Positions 26,926 through 35,082 of a stretch of DNA of 64,000 nucleotides are shown here, in pieces. Source of the DNA: an uncultured Myxococcales bacterium. Lineage in GTDB: Bacteria > Myxococcota_A > UBA9042. Every line of letters begins with the position of its first letter. Positions within the stretch are counted from its first letter, which is position 1. The DNA is taken from assembly GCA_903840165.1 (NCBI GenBank), contig CAIMEY010000051.1, positions 124,001 to 188,000 on the forward strand, given 5' to 3'. Under the pieces are notes generated by a model, which was not told where the DNA came from, ran no database searches, and saw nothing but the letters and a program-made list of their open reading frames with translations. The position numbers and the translations under genes are program-made.

Positions 26926-28272
26926 TTATGAATTCCCCTCACCATCGCGGTGCACCTCTTGCACCAGCGCGCCGACATAGCCATCGGCCAGCACAACTTG
27001 CAACTGCACGCCAACCGCTAGGTCAGAAACAGAATTGATCGAATTGCCCGCCGGCGTCCGCAGAATTCCGTAACCGCGCTGCAGGGCCGCCTTGGGACTT
27101 AGCGCCGTTAACACCGCATTTTTCTGGGCCAAATGCTGTCGCGTGGTTGTCATTCGCGTGTGCATGGCGTGGCGCAACCGGACCTGCAAAGCCTCCAGAC
27201 GCCGGCGCTGCCCATCCAGACGGCGCAAGGGATGAGCGGCATGTAGACGATTTCCCAACAAGTTCAGACGCTTCTGCCACAGACGCGTCGTCTGCGCCAC
27301 GCCATGGCGCAACCGCATCGTCAACTCGTCCAATCGCTGCGATCGCGGGCCGGTCAGGCTACCGCCATCGCCCAGGCGGGCCAAGAGCTGCTGCCAGTGA
27401 CGACGTTCTGACACCAAACCCCGCCTAGAAACAAGGGTAATTCGCTGGCGATACTGGCGGAGTTGCGCCTTGAGGTCGGCGATTCGTGGCACAACCATCT
27501 CGGCCGCAGCAGTCGGCGTCGGTGCTCGAACGTCTGCCGCGTAATCACTGAGCAAAGTGTCCGTTTCATGGCCCACGGCAGAGACAATCGGCGTACGGCA
27601 GGCCGCCACGGCTCGGATGACGCGTTCTTCATTGAAAGCCCAAAGATCTTCAAGCGATCCGCCACCACGACCGACAATGATCACGTCCACTAGGCCACTG
27701 CCGTCTAGGCGTTCGATGCCTTGAGCAATGGTCTCAGCCGCGCCTTCGCCCTGCACCTTGACGCCAACGACGATAATTCGCACGGGAAAACGGTCGGTTA
27801 GGATGCGCACCATATCGCGCAGCGCTGCGCCGCCCAGCGCCGTGACCAGGCCGACCGCGCGCGGAAGAAAAGGCAATGGTTTCTTGATGGCAGCGTCAAA
27901 GAGGCCTTCCCGCTGGAGCTTGTCTTTGAGGGCAGCCAGGGCCAGAAACAGCGCACCCAACCCCGTCGATTCGATGCGCGAGGCGATCAGGGCATAGGAG
28001 CCGCCGGGCACCCACACATCGATTTTACCCGTGATTGTAAGTTGTTGGCCGTCCCGGACCTCTACCCGCAAGCGCTGCACCGTTGGCTTCCAGACGTTGA
28101 CGCGCAAGCGGCTGCTCCCGTCTTTGAGCTCGAAATACAGATGGCCGTTGGATATTTTCGCGCCAGAGACTTCCCCCTGCACTTGTACTTCGCCCAAAGG
28201 CGACACCAAGGCGCGCACCCGCTCATTGGCTTGACTGACGGTGAGGGGGCTGGACAGGGCAGTAAGCGTCAT
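26926..28272 (-). CDS. xseA: Exodeoxyribonuclease VII large subunit
   Basis: 448 residues, the normal length. N-terminal OB-fold (QVQGEVSGAKISNGHLYFELKDGSSRLRV region), then the catalytic domain with VGLVTALGGAALRDM, GRGGGSLEDLWAFNEE and SAVGHETDTLLSDYAADVRAPTPTAAAE, all family hallmarks, and a C-terminal coiled coil. It degrades single-stranded DNA together with XseB. No xseB is adjacent: the gene is convergent with the lipoprotein gene and nothing follows it on its strand. Confidence 0.96.
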   Translation of the reverse strand: MTLTALSSPLTVSQANERVRALVSPLGEVQVQGEVSGAKISNGHLYFELKDGSSRLRVNVWKPTVQRLRVEVRDGQQLTITGKIDVWVPGGSYALIASRIESTGLGALFLALAALKDKLQREGLFDAAIKKPLPFLPRAVGLVTALGGAALRDMVRILTDRFPVRIIVVGVKVQGEGAAETIAQGIERLDGSGLVDVIIVGRGGGSLEDLWAFNEERVIRAVAACRTPIVSAVGHETDTLLSDYAADVRAPTPTAAAEMVVPRIADLKAQLRQYRQRITLVSRRGLVSERRHWQQLLARLGDGGSLTGPRSQRLDELTMRLRHGVAQTTRLWQKRLNLLGNRLHAAHPLRRLDGQRRRLEALQVRLRHAMHTRMTTTRQHLAQKNAVLTALSPKAALQRGYGILRTPAGNSINSVSDLAVGVQLQVVLADGYVGALVQEVHRDGEGNS

Positions 28273-28368
28273 GACTGCAGGCTACGAGTTCGTGTCCGGG
28301 CCGGCAATGCTGTTGGGCAACAACAGGGATAATCCACTGAAAAGTATAGATTTTTCGTAAAACGACCT

Positions 28369-29313
28369 TTACAGGGTCCGCGTAGGGCCCTGGAGCCTGA
28401 GGTCGCTCAGGTCCAAGGCGGTCCGAATGTGAATCAAGTCCGCATCGCGTAAACGAAATCGGTCGCGAACCTGATACGCCGTCACCGGCTGTTCCCGCGC
28501 AACGTGATCGGCGGGGTCCAGGGTGATGACCAGCGCGTTGCCCATTTCATCTGTTGAATCACTGACAACCGCGGGCATGGGCCGAGCCCCTAGACGGTGC
28601 CTTTGGACCATGAGGATATCGCCCGGCTCGAGCGCCTCTTCGTTGCCAACGCGAGAGCCATAATCCAGTAGAAATACGGCTAAACTATCGCCGGTGAAGG
28701 CGCGCGAACGCTCCTCAGCGCCCACCTTGCTCGCCAGCCCGTATAGGTGTGGCACGCGCGCGCGATGGCGCAGGACCGCCGTTCGCAGGGGCAGGATGTC
28801 GGTCAGACCGCGATCGATCAGGTCAAAACTATTGCCTTTTGCTGCATGGGGATCATCGACGCTTTGGCTGACAGCCGCTACTTTGCGCGCCAGCTGATCG
28901 CGGGCCCCAGACAGAATCGCCTGCGCCACACGGTCGCGGACGGGCGTTTCCACGTGGCGGCGCGGCAGGTTAGCTGCTACGGGCCCTCCGGGTGTCACGG
29001 CGGTACTGCCGGCGCGGGCGACCCCTTGGCTCGCTGCCAACTCTTCGTGTTTGGCGTTGATGTGGGTGCCAGCACCGAGGTCCGCGCCAACAACCCGCCA
29101 CAGCCAAAAGCCAACGCCAGCGAGGGCCAAGGCAGCAAGAATCGGCAAAGAAAACCACAGATTGCGGCGACGACGATTGGCCACCAAAGCCCGGCTGCGC
29201 TCGGTACTCGCTGTAAACACCGCAGATTGGGGTCGACGCAACGTCGTAGCCATGGGGTCCGCTGCGACCCAGCCACCTGGGCGCTGAGTCAATGTCAGAA
29301 GGTGCGAATTCAT
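28369..29313 (-). CDS. Unknown single-pass membrane-anchored protein
   Basis: 314 residues from the ATG at 29313 (a TTG at 29349 is an alternative). A basic N-terminus (NRRRRNLW) precedes one membrane segment (SLPILAALALAGVGFWLW), then an Ala-rich linker and a ~200-residue extracytoplasmic domain. The C-terminal part (EPGDILMVQRH, PAVVSDSTDEMGNALVITLD, YQVRDRFRLRDADLI) recalls the strand order of DUF1287/NlpC-like domains, but the usual catalytic Cys and His are not where expected. I do not recognise the family with confidence. It lies between xseA and trmFO on the same strand, with a 404-base gap on the trmFO side. Confidence 0.6.
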   Translation of the reverse strand: MNSHLLTLTQRPGGWVAADPMATTLRRPQSAVFTASTERSRALVANRRRRNLWFSLPILAALALAGVGFWLWRVVGADLGAGTHINAKHEELAASQGVARAGSTAVTPGGPVAANLPRRHVETPVRDRVAQAILSGARDQLARKVAAVSQSVDDPHAAKGNSFDLIDRGLTDILPLRTAVLRHRARVPHLYGLASKVGAEERSRAFTGDSLAVFLLDYGSRVGNEEALEPGDILMVQRHRLGARPMPAVVSDSTDEMGNALVITLDPADHVAREQPVTAYQVRDRFRLRDADLIHIRTALDLSDLRLQGPTRTL

Positions 29314-29717
29314 TGAATTCCCAGCTTCTTCGTCTTCCTGGACTTGCAATCAGCCAAGCATCGCCCGAAGTGCATTCAGTCGATGTCAGCCGCCTGCCCA
29401 TCCGCATTTGGGGCGTGCAAGAGCTTGGAAATCCAAGAATTCTCAAGCCCGAAACAGCCAATTGAGGACAGCGCCGCCGCTGACAACACGATCACAGGAT
29501 CGCCTGCGCTTTGGCACCGTTACACGGCGCTGGTACCTTCGGTCGCCGATCGCGTCAACGGCGGCACCCGAACCTCTTGCAATCATTGCAAACCCCGGAA
29601 TTACTTAGGAGATCTGCAAATTGTCGCCGGGCGCAATCGATCGAAATTGCTGAAGTTGAGCGAGTTATCCACAGGGCTTATCCACAGGCCAAGCTTCGCC
29701 CGCAGCCTTGGGAGGTG
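29314..29717. other. Intergenic region between trmFO and the unknown membrane protein
   Basis: No supported coding region. The notable content is a pair of perfect DnaA boxes (listed separately). The sequence around them is only moderately AT-rich, and no long AT-rich unwinding element is obvious. Confidence 0.5.
29665..29686 (+). promoter_or_regulatory. Two perfect tandem DnaA boxes
   Basis: TTATCCACA occurs at 29665-29673 and again at 29678-29686 in the same orientation, separated by GGGC. Both match the DnaA consensus 9-mer exactly. They lie in noncoding DNA, 32 bases beyond the stop codon of trmFO. Possible roles: DnaA titration or regulation of the downstream minus-strand gene, or part of a replication origin; no dnaA or dnaN gene is in the window. 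Confidence 0.75.
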
Positions 29718-31070
29718 CTAACGCAGACCCGTGAGCCAAGGCTGGAGATCGTCGCGCGCGCGGGACAACATCCGCTCTTTTCTCTCTGCTTTCTGGGACT
29801 TTCGCCCCAGGTCTTCCAGAGGCGGAAACAGGCCGAAGTGCACATTGGTGGGCTGAAATCGTACCTTAGCGTCCATGATCAGGTCTTGGCCCAGAACGTG
29901 GTTCAACAGGGCGCCCAGACTGGTCGTCGGCGGCGGCAAAGGCAGGGTCCGGCCGCAAAGATCGGCCGCCAAGCGCTGCGCCACCCAAAAGCCGCTGGCA
30001 GTGGATTCCACATAGCCTTCCACACCTGTGATCTGGCCAGCAAAGCGCAGTTGAGGCTGTGATTTCAAGGCCATCGCTTCATCAAGCAGGCGTGGCGAAT
30101 CGAGGAACGTGTTGCGGTGAACGCTGCCGTAGCGCAGGAACTCGGCTTGGCCCAGGCCGGCGATGGTGCTCAGGACCCGTTTCTGCTCAGCCTGCCGCAT
30201 TTTTGTCTGAAAACCTACAAGGTTATAAGCAGTCAGGTGCCGATTCTCCGCGCGCAACTGCACCACCGCATACGCCCAACGTCCGGTGCGCGGATCGTCT
30301 AAACCGGTCGGCTTCATCGGACCAAAACGCAAGGATTTCGGGCCTGAAGCAGCTATCACCTCGATGGGCTGGCAGCCCTGGAAATAGTGGGCGTCGCGCT
30401 CAAAGTCCTCAAGCGGCATGGTTTCGGCCCCCAGAAGCGCCTCGACAAAGGCCATGTACTGCGGCTTATCCATAGGACAATTGAGGTAATCAGCTCCTTC
30501 GCCCTTGCCCCACCGTGACGCGGCAAAGACCTGGCTGTAATCGATCGAGTCCGCGGCGACAATCGGGGCAATCGCATCATAAAAAGCCAAACGTTCTTGA
30601 CCAGTTTGCGCAGTGATCGCCTCAGCCAACTCCGCAGTGGTCAGGGGCCCCGTTGCCACAACGACGGGCACGCCCTGAGCCAGCGGCAGCTCGCTAGCGT
30701 GACGGGAAATCAGTTCAATCTTAGAATGTTGGGCAATATGCGCTTGCACGTCGGCGGCGAACTCCTCGCGATCGACCGCCAACGCATCGCCAGCTGGAAC
30801 GCGGTGCTTGTCCGCTAAGCGCAGCAGCAGCGAACCCGCTAGACGCAGCTCCTCATGGAGTAAACCGATGGCGTTTAGGGGGTTATCGGAACGAAACGAG
30901 TTCGAACAGACCAGTTCCGCCAAATGATCGGACGACTGCGCTGGCGTACGTCGCAGCGGCTTCATTTCCCACAGTTGTACGGCTATTCCTTGTTCCGCAA
31001 GCTGAAATGCGCATTCGCAGCCGGCCAACCCAGCGCCCAAAACGATCACCTGCGGAGCCACCGTGTCCAT
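29718..31070 (-). CDS. trmFO: Folate-dependent tRNA (uracil-54-C5)-methyltransferase TrmFO
   Basis: Methylates U54 in the T-loop using methylenetetrahydrofolate and FAD. N-terminal dinucleotide fold VLGAGLAGCECAFQLAEQG, the conserved LVCSNSFRSD segment bearing a catalytic cysteine, and the C-terminal NVHFGLFPPL motif are all present; 450 residues is normal. The ATG at 31070 sits five bases after GGAGG, so it is preferred to the GTG at 31076. Divergent from the VKOR fusion gene. Presence of TrmFO rather than TrmA fits Myxococcota and Gram-positives. Confidence 0.96.
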   Translation of the reverse strand: MDTVAPQVIVLGAGLAGCECAFQLAEQGIAVQLWEMKPLRRTPAQSSDHLAELVCSNSFRSDNPLNAIGLLHEELRLAGSLLLRLADKHRVPAGDALAVDREEFAADVQAHIAQHSKIELISRHASELPLAQGVPVVVATGPLTTAELAEAITAQTGQERLAFYDAIAPIVAADSIDYSQVFAASRWGKGEGADYLNCPMDKPQYMAFVEALLGAETMPLEDFERDAHYFQGCQPIEVIAASGPKSLRFGPMKPTGLDDPRTGRWAYAVVQLRAENRHLTAYNLVGFQTKMRQAEQKRVLSTIAGLGQAEFLRYGSVHRNTFLDSPRLLDEAMALKSQPQLRFAGQITGVEGYVESTASGFWVAQRLAADLCGRTLPLPPPTTSLGALLNHVLGQDLIMDAKVRFQPTNVHFGLFPPLEDLGRKSQKAERKERMLSRARDDLQPWLTGLR

Positions 31071-31393
31071 CCCCACCTCCAGTCAGCGCGACTTGAGCGC
31101 AGGACGGTACAGCATGGCGCAAATGCGCCGCATCGGGAATACCGCAGACGGCTGCGGATTTGTGGTCCACCAAGGGAGCACGGGGACGAACCCGGAAGTG
31201 CTGGGCGCGGCCTGCGGCGAATTGGTAGCGCGCTGAGCTCGACTGTCGCGCCCGTGAATGGTTAAAGCGATTTGATTTTAGATGATTAGCGGAGCCCGGC
31301 CCGCCAATGGCTCTTTGGTCGCCTTGCGAAAGCCTCCGGCCGTCCTATCATACGCGCGCGCTTTTTGTCCGTTGCCGCCTAGGAGTCACGCCC
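31071..31393. other. Divergent promoter region between trmFO and the redox fusion gene
   Basis: The 323 bases contain no supported gene. The right half has an AT-rich stretch (about 31259-31288) that could carry the promoter of the plus-strand gene; no unequivocal -35/-10 pair was identified. AGGAG lies at 31381-31385, setting the downstream start. Confidence 0.4.
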
Positions 31394-33901
31394 ATGACCG
31401 AGAAGAAATCCGCGACCGCGACCACCCCAGCTACAGAATTACCCAAGAATCCCAATAACTTATATGTGATTCTTGCCTTGTGCGCCGCTGGCATTGGTGT
31501 TGGCATCCACTTGGTGATGCACAAGCTGAACATTCTGTATACAAAGGGGTATACATCCAGCTGCAACCTCGGCGGGGCCCTCAACTGCGACGCAGTGAAC
31601 ATGTCGGGCATGTCCGAACTAGGGCCCGAGGGGCACAAACTACCCATTTCTCTTTTGGCCGTGCCGACCTATCTGACCATTGCCTATTGCGCTTGGCTGG
31701 TCCTGCGCGCGATCAAGAGCCAAGACGCGACGCTGCGGCAGATAGGCAGCCGCGCCCTCGATGTCATGGCGGGAATTGGCTTACTTACCAGCGCCTTCAG
31801 CGTTTGGTTGGCCTATTACTCCACGGTTCACGTCCAGGCCTATTGCCTGTACTGCATTTCTCTATATTTCGTTAGCTTTGCAGTAACTTGGCTGAGCATC
31901 ACCACGGGCTCCGGCACCGTCGCCCATGCAGTGTCTCGCGCGTTTGCGCACTTGGTCAGCTTTGCCGAACCCGTGGCGGTCGCCCTTGGCGTGACCGTGA
32001 TTGGCCTAGGTATTTCGATCTTTGCCTACGATCACAAGAAGGCGGCGATGGAAGCCGGTCGCCTTGAACGGGAAAAGGCCGGCATCGAAGAGACCCTGGG
32101 CCTAGGCAAGCCGGCTGAGGCCCAAGCTGCCAAGCCTACCGAACAAGCCAATCATCCAGCGGATTCTGCCTCAGCCGGCAGTGCGCCAAGGCCAATGCCG
32201 TCGGTGGAAGGTCTCAAAGACCTTGGCAACGGCGTCAAGGTTGGCGGCAAGATGACCCCTGAAGATGGTTGGACATTTGCGCTTTTCCCTTTCGATGAAG
32301 GCATCGACTACGCCTACGGCAATCCGGACGCCAAAGTCACCGTCGTCAAGATCAGCGATTACGAATGCCCGTATTGCAAGTTCCTCGCTTTGTCGATGGA
32401 GCCCCTCAAGGCCAAGTACAAGGACAAGGTTCGCTTCATCATGAAGCAATTCCCCATGAATCCAGCCTGTAACCGCTACATGGCCGGCTACGACAAACAC
32501 CCCAATGCCTGCAACGCGTCCTTGGCAGGCGTCTGCGCCGGTAAGCAAGGCAAGTTCTGGGAAATGCACGATAAGCTCTATGCCGAACAGCCCAAGCTGG
32601 CCCCCGAGGACAACCACAAGTATGCCCAGGATTTGGGCCTAGACGTCGCCAAGTTCGACTCGTGCGTCAAAGACCCGGCCACCATGGCGCTGATCAAGAA
32701 GGAAATCGAAGAGGCCCACGTCGCGGGCATCAATGGCGCCCCGCGCACGTACATCAACGGACGGCTGGTGACAGGGTCGGCGACCACCAATATTCTCGAG
32801 TATATCATCACCAAAACGCTGGAAAATCCAAATGTTCAGCCAGTGGCCAATGTGCCCGTCGCGGCAAAGCCAGATGGCTCGCACATGATTGCCGGCAAGA
32901 CGGCCAAAGGCGCTTTCTGGATCGATCCCTACGAAGGCAGCTTGTCCAAGGATGGCAAGGCGTTGAGCCTGCCCGGCGTCGATCCGGCCGAGGTGAGCTG
33001 GACCGACGCGGATGCCGCCTGCAAGAAGGCGGGCAAACGGCTCTGCACCGAGGAGGAATGGGTCAGCGTCTGCACCGGAACGCCCGCCGTCGACAACAAC
33101 AACAACAATCAATTCGCTGATGACGACGTCGAAGGTCAAATGTATCCGTACGGCGCGTTCTACGAGGCCGGCAACTGCCGTGACCAAGAGGACAAATACA
33201 AAGGCAAATCGGGCAAGACAGGTTCTATGGACAAGTGCCGAACGGCCAGCGGGGTATTCGACCTAGCCGGCAACATCGGCGAGTGGTCTGGAATTACTAA
33301 AGAAACAGCGGGCTTGATGGGCGGCCACAACTCGTCGGGCGAGAGAGCGGCCTGCAATCAGCGCTCGGCGAGCTTCGGCGCCGGCAACCGCAACCAGACA
33401 ACGGGCTTTCGCTGCTGCGCGGACAGCGACGTGCAAACCAAGGCGGATGCATCACAAGTTGCTGAAAGTGGTGGCGATTTACTCAACAAGCCTGTGCCAG
33501 CCTTTAGCGCCAAGGACACGACCGGCAAGGAAATCAACACCAGCAACTGGAAGGGCAAGGTTACGCTCATCAACTTCTTCGCCAGCTGGTGCGGGCCCTG
33601 CAAGAAGGAATTCCCCGAACTCGTCAACCTGGAAAAGGAACATCGCGCCAAGGGCTTTCAGGTTGTGTCGATCGGCGTCGATCGCGAGGCCGGAAAATCC
33701 GTCGAGTTTGCCAAGGGGTTTGAAGCTGGCTGGTCCGTTATCGAAGACGCCGAAAGTGAGTTGATGGGCAAATTCGGCGTCTATTCGATGCCGGCCACCT
33801 TCATCATCGACCGTCAGGGCAACATCAAGTTCATGGACACCGGCTTCAAGCCCGAAGAGCAAGCATCCAAATTGCGCAGTGCAATTCAAGGGTTACTCTG
33901 A
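31394..33901 (+). CDS. VKOR-DsbA-SUMF1-TlpA four-domain membrane thiol-redox fusion
   Basis: 835 residues from an ATG eight bases after AGGAG. Domain 1 (about 20-215): VKOR-like, five membrane segments, loop Cys57/Cys65 and the quinone-proximal CLYC at 151-154. Domain 2 (about 290-480): DsbA-like thioredoxin fold with CPYC (325-328) and a cis-Pro in NGAPRTYI. Domain 3 (about 496-678): SUMF1/FGE-sulfatase-like fold (EVSWTDADAACKKAGKRLCTEEEW, GVFDLAGNIGEWSG, TGFRCC). Domain 4 (about 699-835): TlpA/ResA-like thioredoxin with WCGPC (733-736) and MPATFIID. Known: VKOR passes electrons from DsbA-like partners to quinone, making disulfides. Inference: a self-contained periplasmic oxidative folding protein with two further periplasmic modules. 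In the SUMF1 domain the catalytic Cys pair of true FGE appears to be replaced (GGHNSSGERAAC). Confidence 0.9.
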   Translation: MTEKKSATATTPATELPKNPNNLYVILALCAAGIGVGIHLVMHKLNILYTKGYTSSCNLGGALNCDAVNMSGMSELGPEGHKLPISLLAVPTYLTIAYCAWLVLRAIKSQDATLRQIGSRALDVMAGIGLLTSAFSVWLAYYSTVHVQAYCLYCISLYFVSFAVTWLSITTGSGTVAHAVSRAFAHLVSFAEPVAVALGVTVIGLGISIFAYDHKKAAMEAGRLEREKAGIEETLGLGKPAEAQAAKPTEQANHPADSASAGSAPRPMPSVEGLKDLGNGVKVGGKMTPEDGWTFALFPFDEGIDYAYGNPDAKVTVVKISDYECPYCKFLALSMEPLKAKYKDKVRFIMKQFPMNPACNRYMAGYDKHPNACNASLAGVCAGKQGKFWEMHDKLYAEQPKLAPEDNHKYAQDLGLDVAKFDSCVKDPATMALIKKEIEEAHVAGINGAPRTYINGRLVTGSATTNILEYIITKTLENPNVQPVANVPVAAKPDGSHMIAGKTAKGAFWIDPYEGSLSKDGKALSLPGVDPAEVSWTDADAACKKAGKRLCTEEEWVSVCTGTPAVDNNNNNQFADDDVEGQMYPYGAFYEAGNCRDQEDKYKGKSGKTGSMDKCRTASGVFDLAGNIGEWSGITKETAGLMGGHNSSGERAACNQRSASFGAGNRNQTTGFRCCADSDVQTKADASQVAESGGDLLNKPVPAFSAKDTTGKEINTSNWKGKVTLINFFASWCGPCKKEFPELVNLEKEHRAKGFQVVSIGVDREAGKSVEFAKGFEAGWSVIEDAESELMGKFGVYSMPATFIIDRQGNIKFMDTGFKPEEQASKLRSAIQGLL

Positions 33902-33986
33902 TTTTGCCCGGTTCCCAGGGCTGAACTGACCTGGTGCAGGGCGTCTTGGACCCGTACACCTGCCCATTGCGGCACGCTAGGCCTGC

Positions 33987-34877
33987 ATGCCGACCCAGCA
34001 GCGACATCCTGGCGGCGGTCAAGGGCGCCCGGTGCCGAGCCCTGGTCGACAGCGCCCCGATCGAAAGCGGCTGTGTCGGGCCGCGCTTGTCAGCCTGCTT
34101 TGGACAGCGCTGGCATGCAGCCGATCGGAAACAACCCCGCGCCTTCAATGGCATTTGCTGGCCCAAGGCTTCGAATACGCGCGCGCGAATCGGGCCGTGC
34201 AAGCCGATGAACCGGCCATCACCGTGCACTGGCTTCGCCTGGATCCGAGCAAGGTGACCCTCGAGGTCGTCCAAGCCCCGACGGATTTGGCCAAACCCCT
34301 CGGAGATGCAGTGGCTTTTCGCCGCAAGGTCGGCGGACTGGCAGCGATCAACGGCGGCTACTTCGACCCGCAGTGGAGGCCTCTTGGCCTTTTGGTGAGT
34401 CAGGGCAAGGAGTTGTCCAAGCTGCGCAAGGTCGATCACGGTGTCTTTGCCTTGGCCGGAAACAGGGCGTCTGTGCAGCACGCCAAGGCGTGGCAGCCGC
34501 CTGAAGGACTTGAATTTGCGGTTGAATGCGGCCCCAGATTGCTGGTAGACGGCCTGCCGCTGACCTTTCGACCCGGCCTGGCCCGGCGTGTCGCCCTGGG
34601 TATCGACAAGGAGGGCCGCGTCGTGATCGGCGTGACCGAAGGGGTCCTGACCCTCAAGGCATGGGCTGAACTCTTAGAAATGTCTGCTGATCATGGTGGG
34701 CCGGCCCTGCTGCAGGCCCTCAACCTCGACGGGGGAAGCTCGACCATGCTGGACGTGGTCGCAGGCGGCCAGACGGCGTCAGTTCGTTCCGCCGTGCAGG
34801 TGCCCGTGGGAATCGCAGTGGTTGCCCGAACCGCGATCGCCCCGATCGCGGCTGCGCCAACGCCAAGCCAGAACTGA
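33987..34877 (+). CDS. Phosphodiester glycosidase family (NAGPA/DUF2233) lipoprotein
   Basis: A signal peptide with lipobox LALAC (after RKRLCRAALVSLLW), then a NAGPA-type domain: AAINGGYFDPQWRPLGLLVSQG and LNLDGGSSTMLDVV are the characteristic motifs of the phosphodiester glycosidase family (eukaryotic uncovering enzyme and bacterial exopolysaccharide-associated homologues). Predicted to be an envelope lipoprotein that cleaves sugar phosphodiesters. Start uncertain: the ATG at 33987 gives a ~30-residue basic leader; a GTG at 34032, six bases after AAGGG, would give a more usual signal peptide. It lies 85 bases after the redox fusion gene on the same strand. Confidence 0.88.
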   Translation: MPTQQRHPGGGQGRPVPSPGRQRPDRKRLCRAALVSLLWTALACSRSETTPRLQWHLLAQGFEYARANRAVQADEPAITVHWLRLDPSKVTLEVVQAPTDLAKPLGDAVAFRRKVGGLAAINGGYFDPQWRPLGLLVSQGKELSKLRKVDHGVFALAGNRASVQHAKAWQPPEGLEFAVECGPRLLVDGLPLTFRPGLARRVALGIDKEGRVVIGVTEGVLTLKAWAELLEMSADHGGPALLQALNLDGGSSTMLDVVAGGQTASVRSAVQVPVGIAVVARTAIAPIAAAPTPSQN

Positions 34878-35082
34878 GAATCTCTTTTCTGTTCTTGGTG
34901 TTATCGCAATTCGCAGGGCTCAATGGTAGCTGGTCTGGGTCGCCCCCCTACGGCCATGTTTGGAAACTCGCGCAACTTCGTGCAAACTGCCTCGCTGCGC
35001 GTTTTGTGCGCGCCGGTGTACGCTATTGCCTGCGGGCACCCTTGGGCTGCCGGGGACAGTAGATCATGTGCGGAGGTCAGAC

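Noticed and set aside
29314..29717. Calling the DnaA-box gap the chromosomal origin
   Set aside because: Only two boxes, no evident AT-rich unwinding element, and no dnaA, dnaN, rpmH or parAB nearby; reported only as a DnaA-box pair.
33114..33130. AAC trinucleotide run as a microsatellite
   Set aside because: It is short, in frame and encodes an Asn-rich loop of the SUMF1-like domain.
32880..33430. Calling the third domain of the redox fusion an active formylglycine-generating enzyme
   Set aside because: The expected catalytic Cys pair is not visible, so only SUMF1-like fold is claimed.
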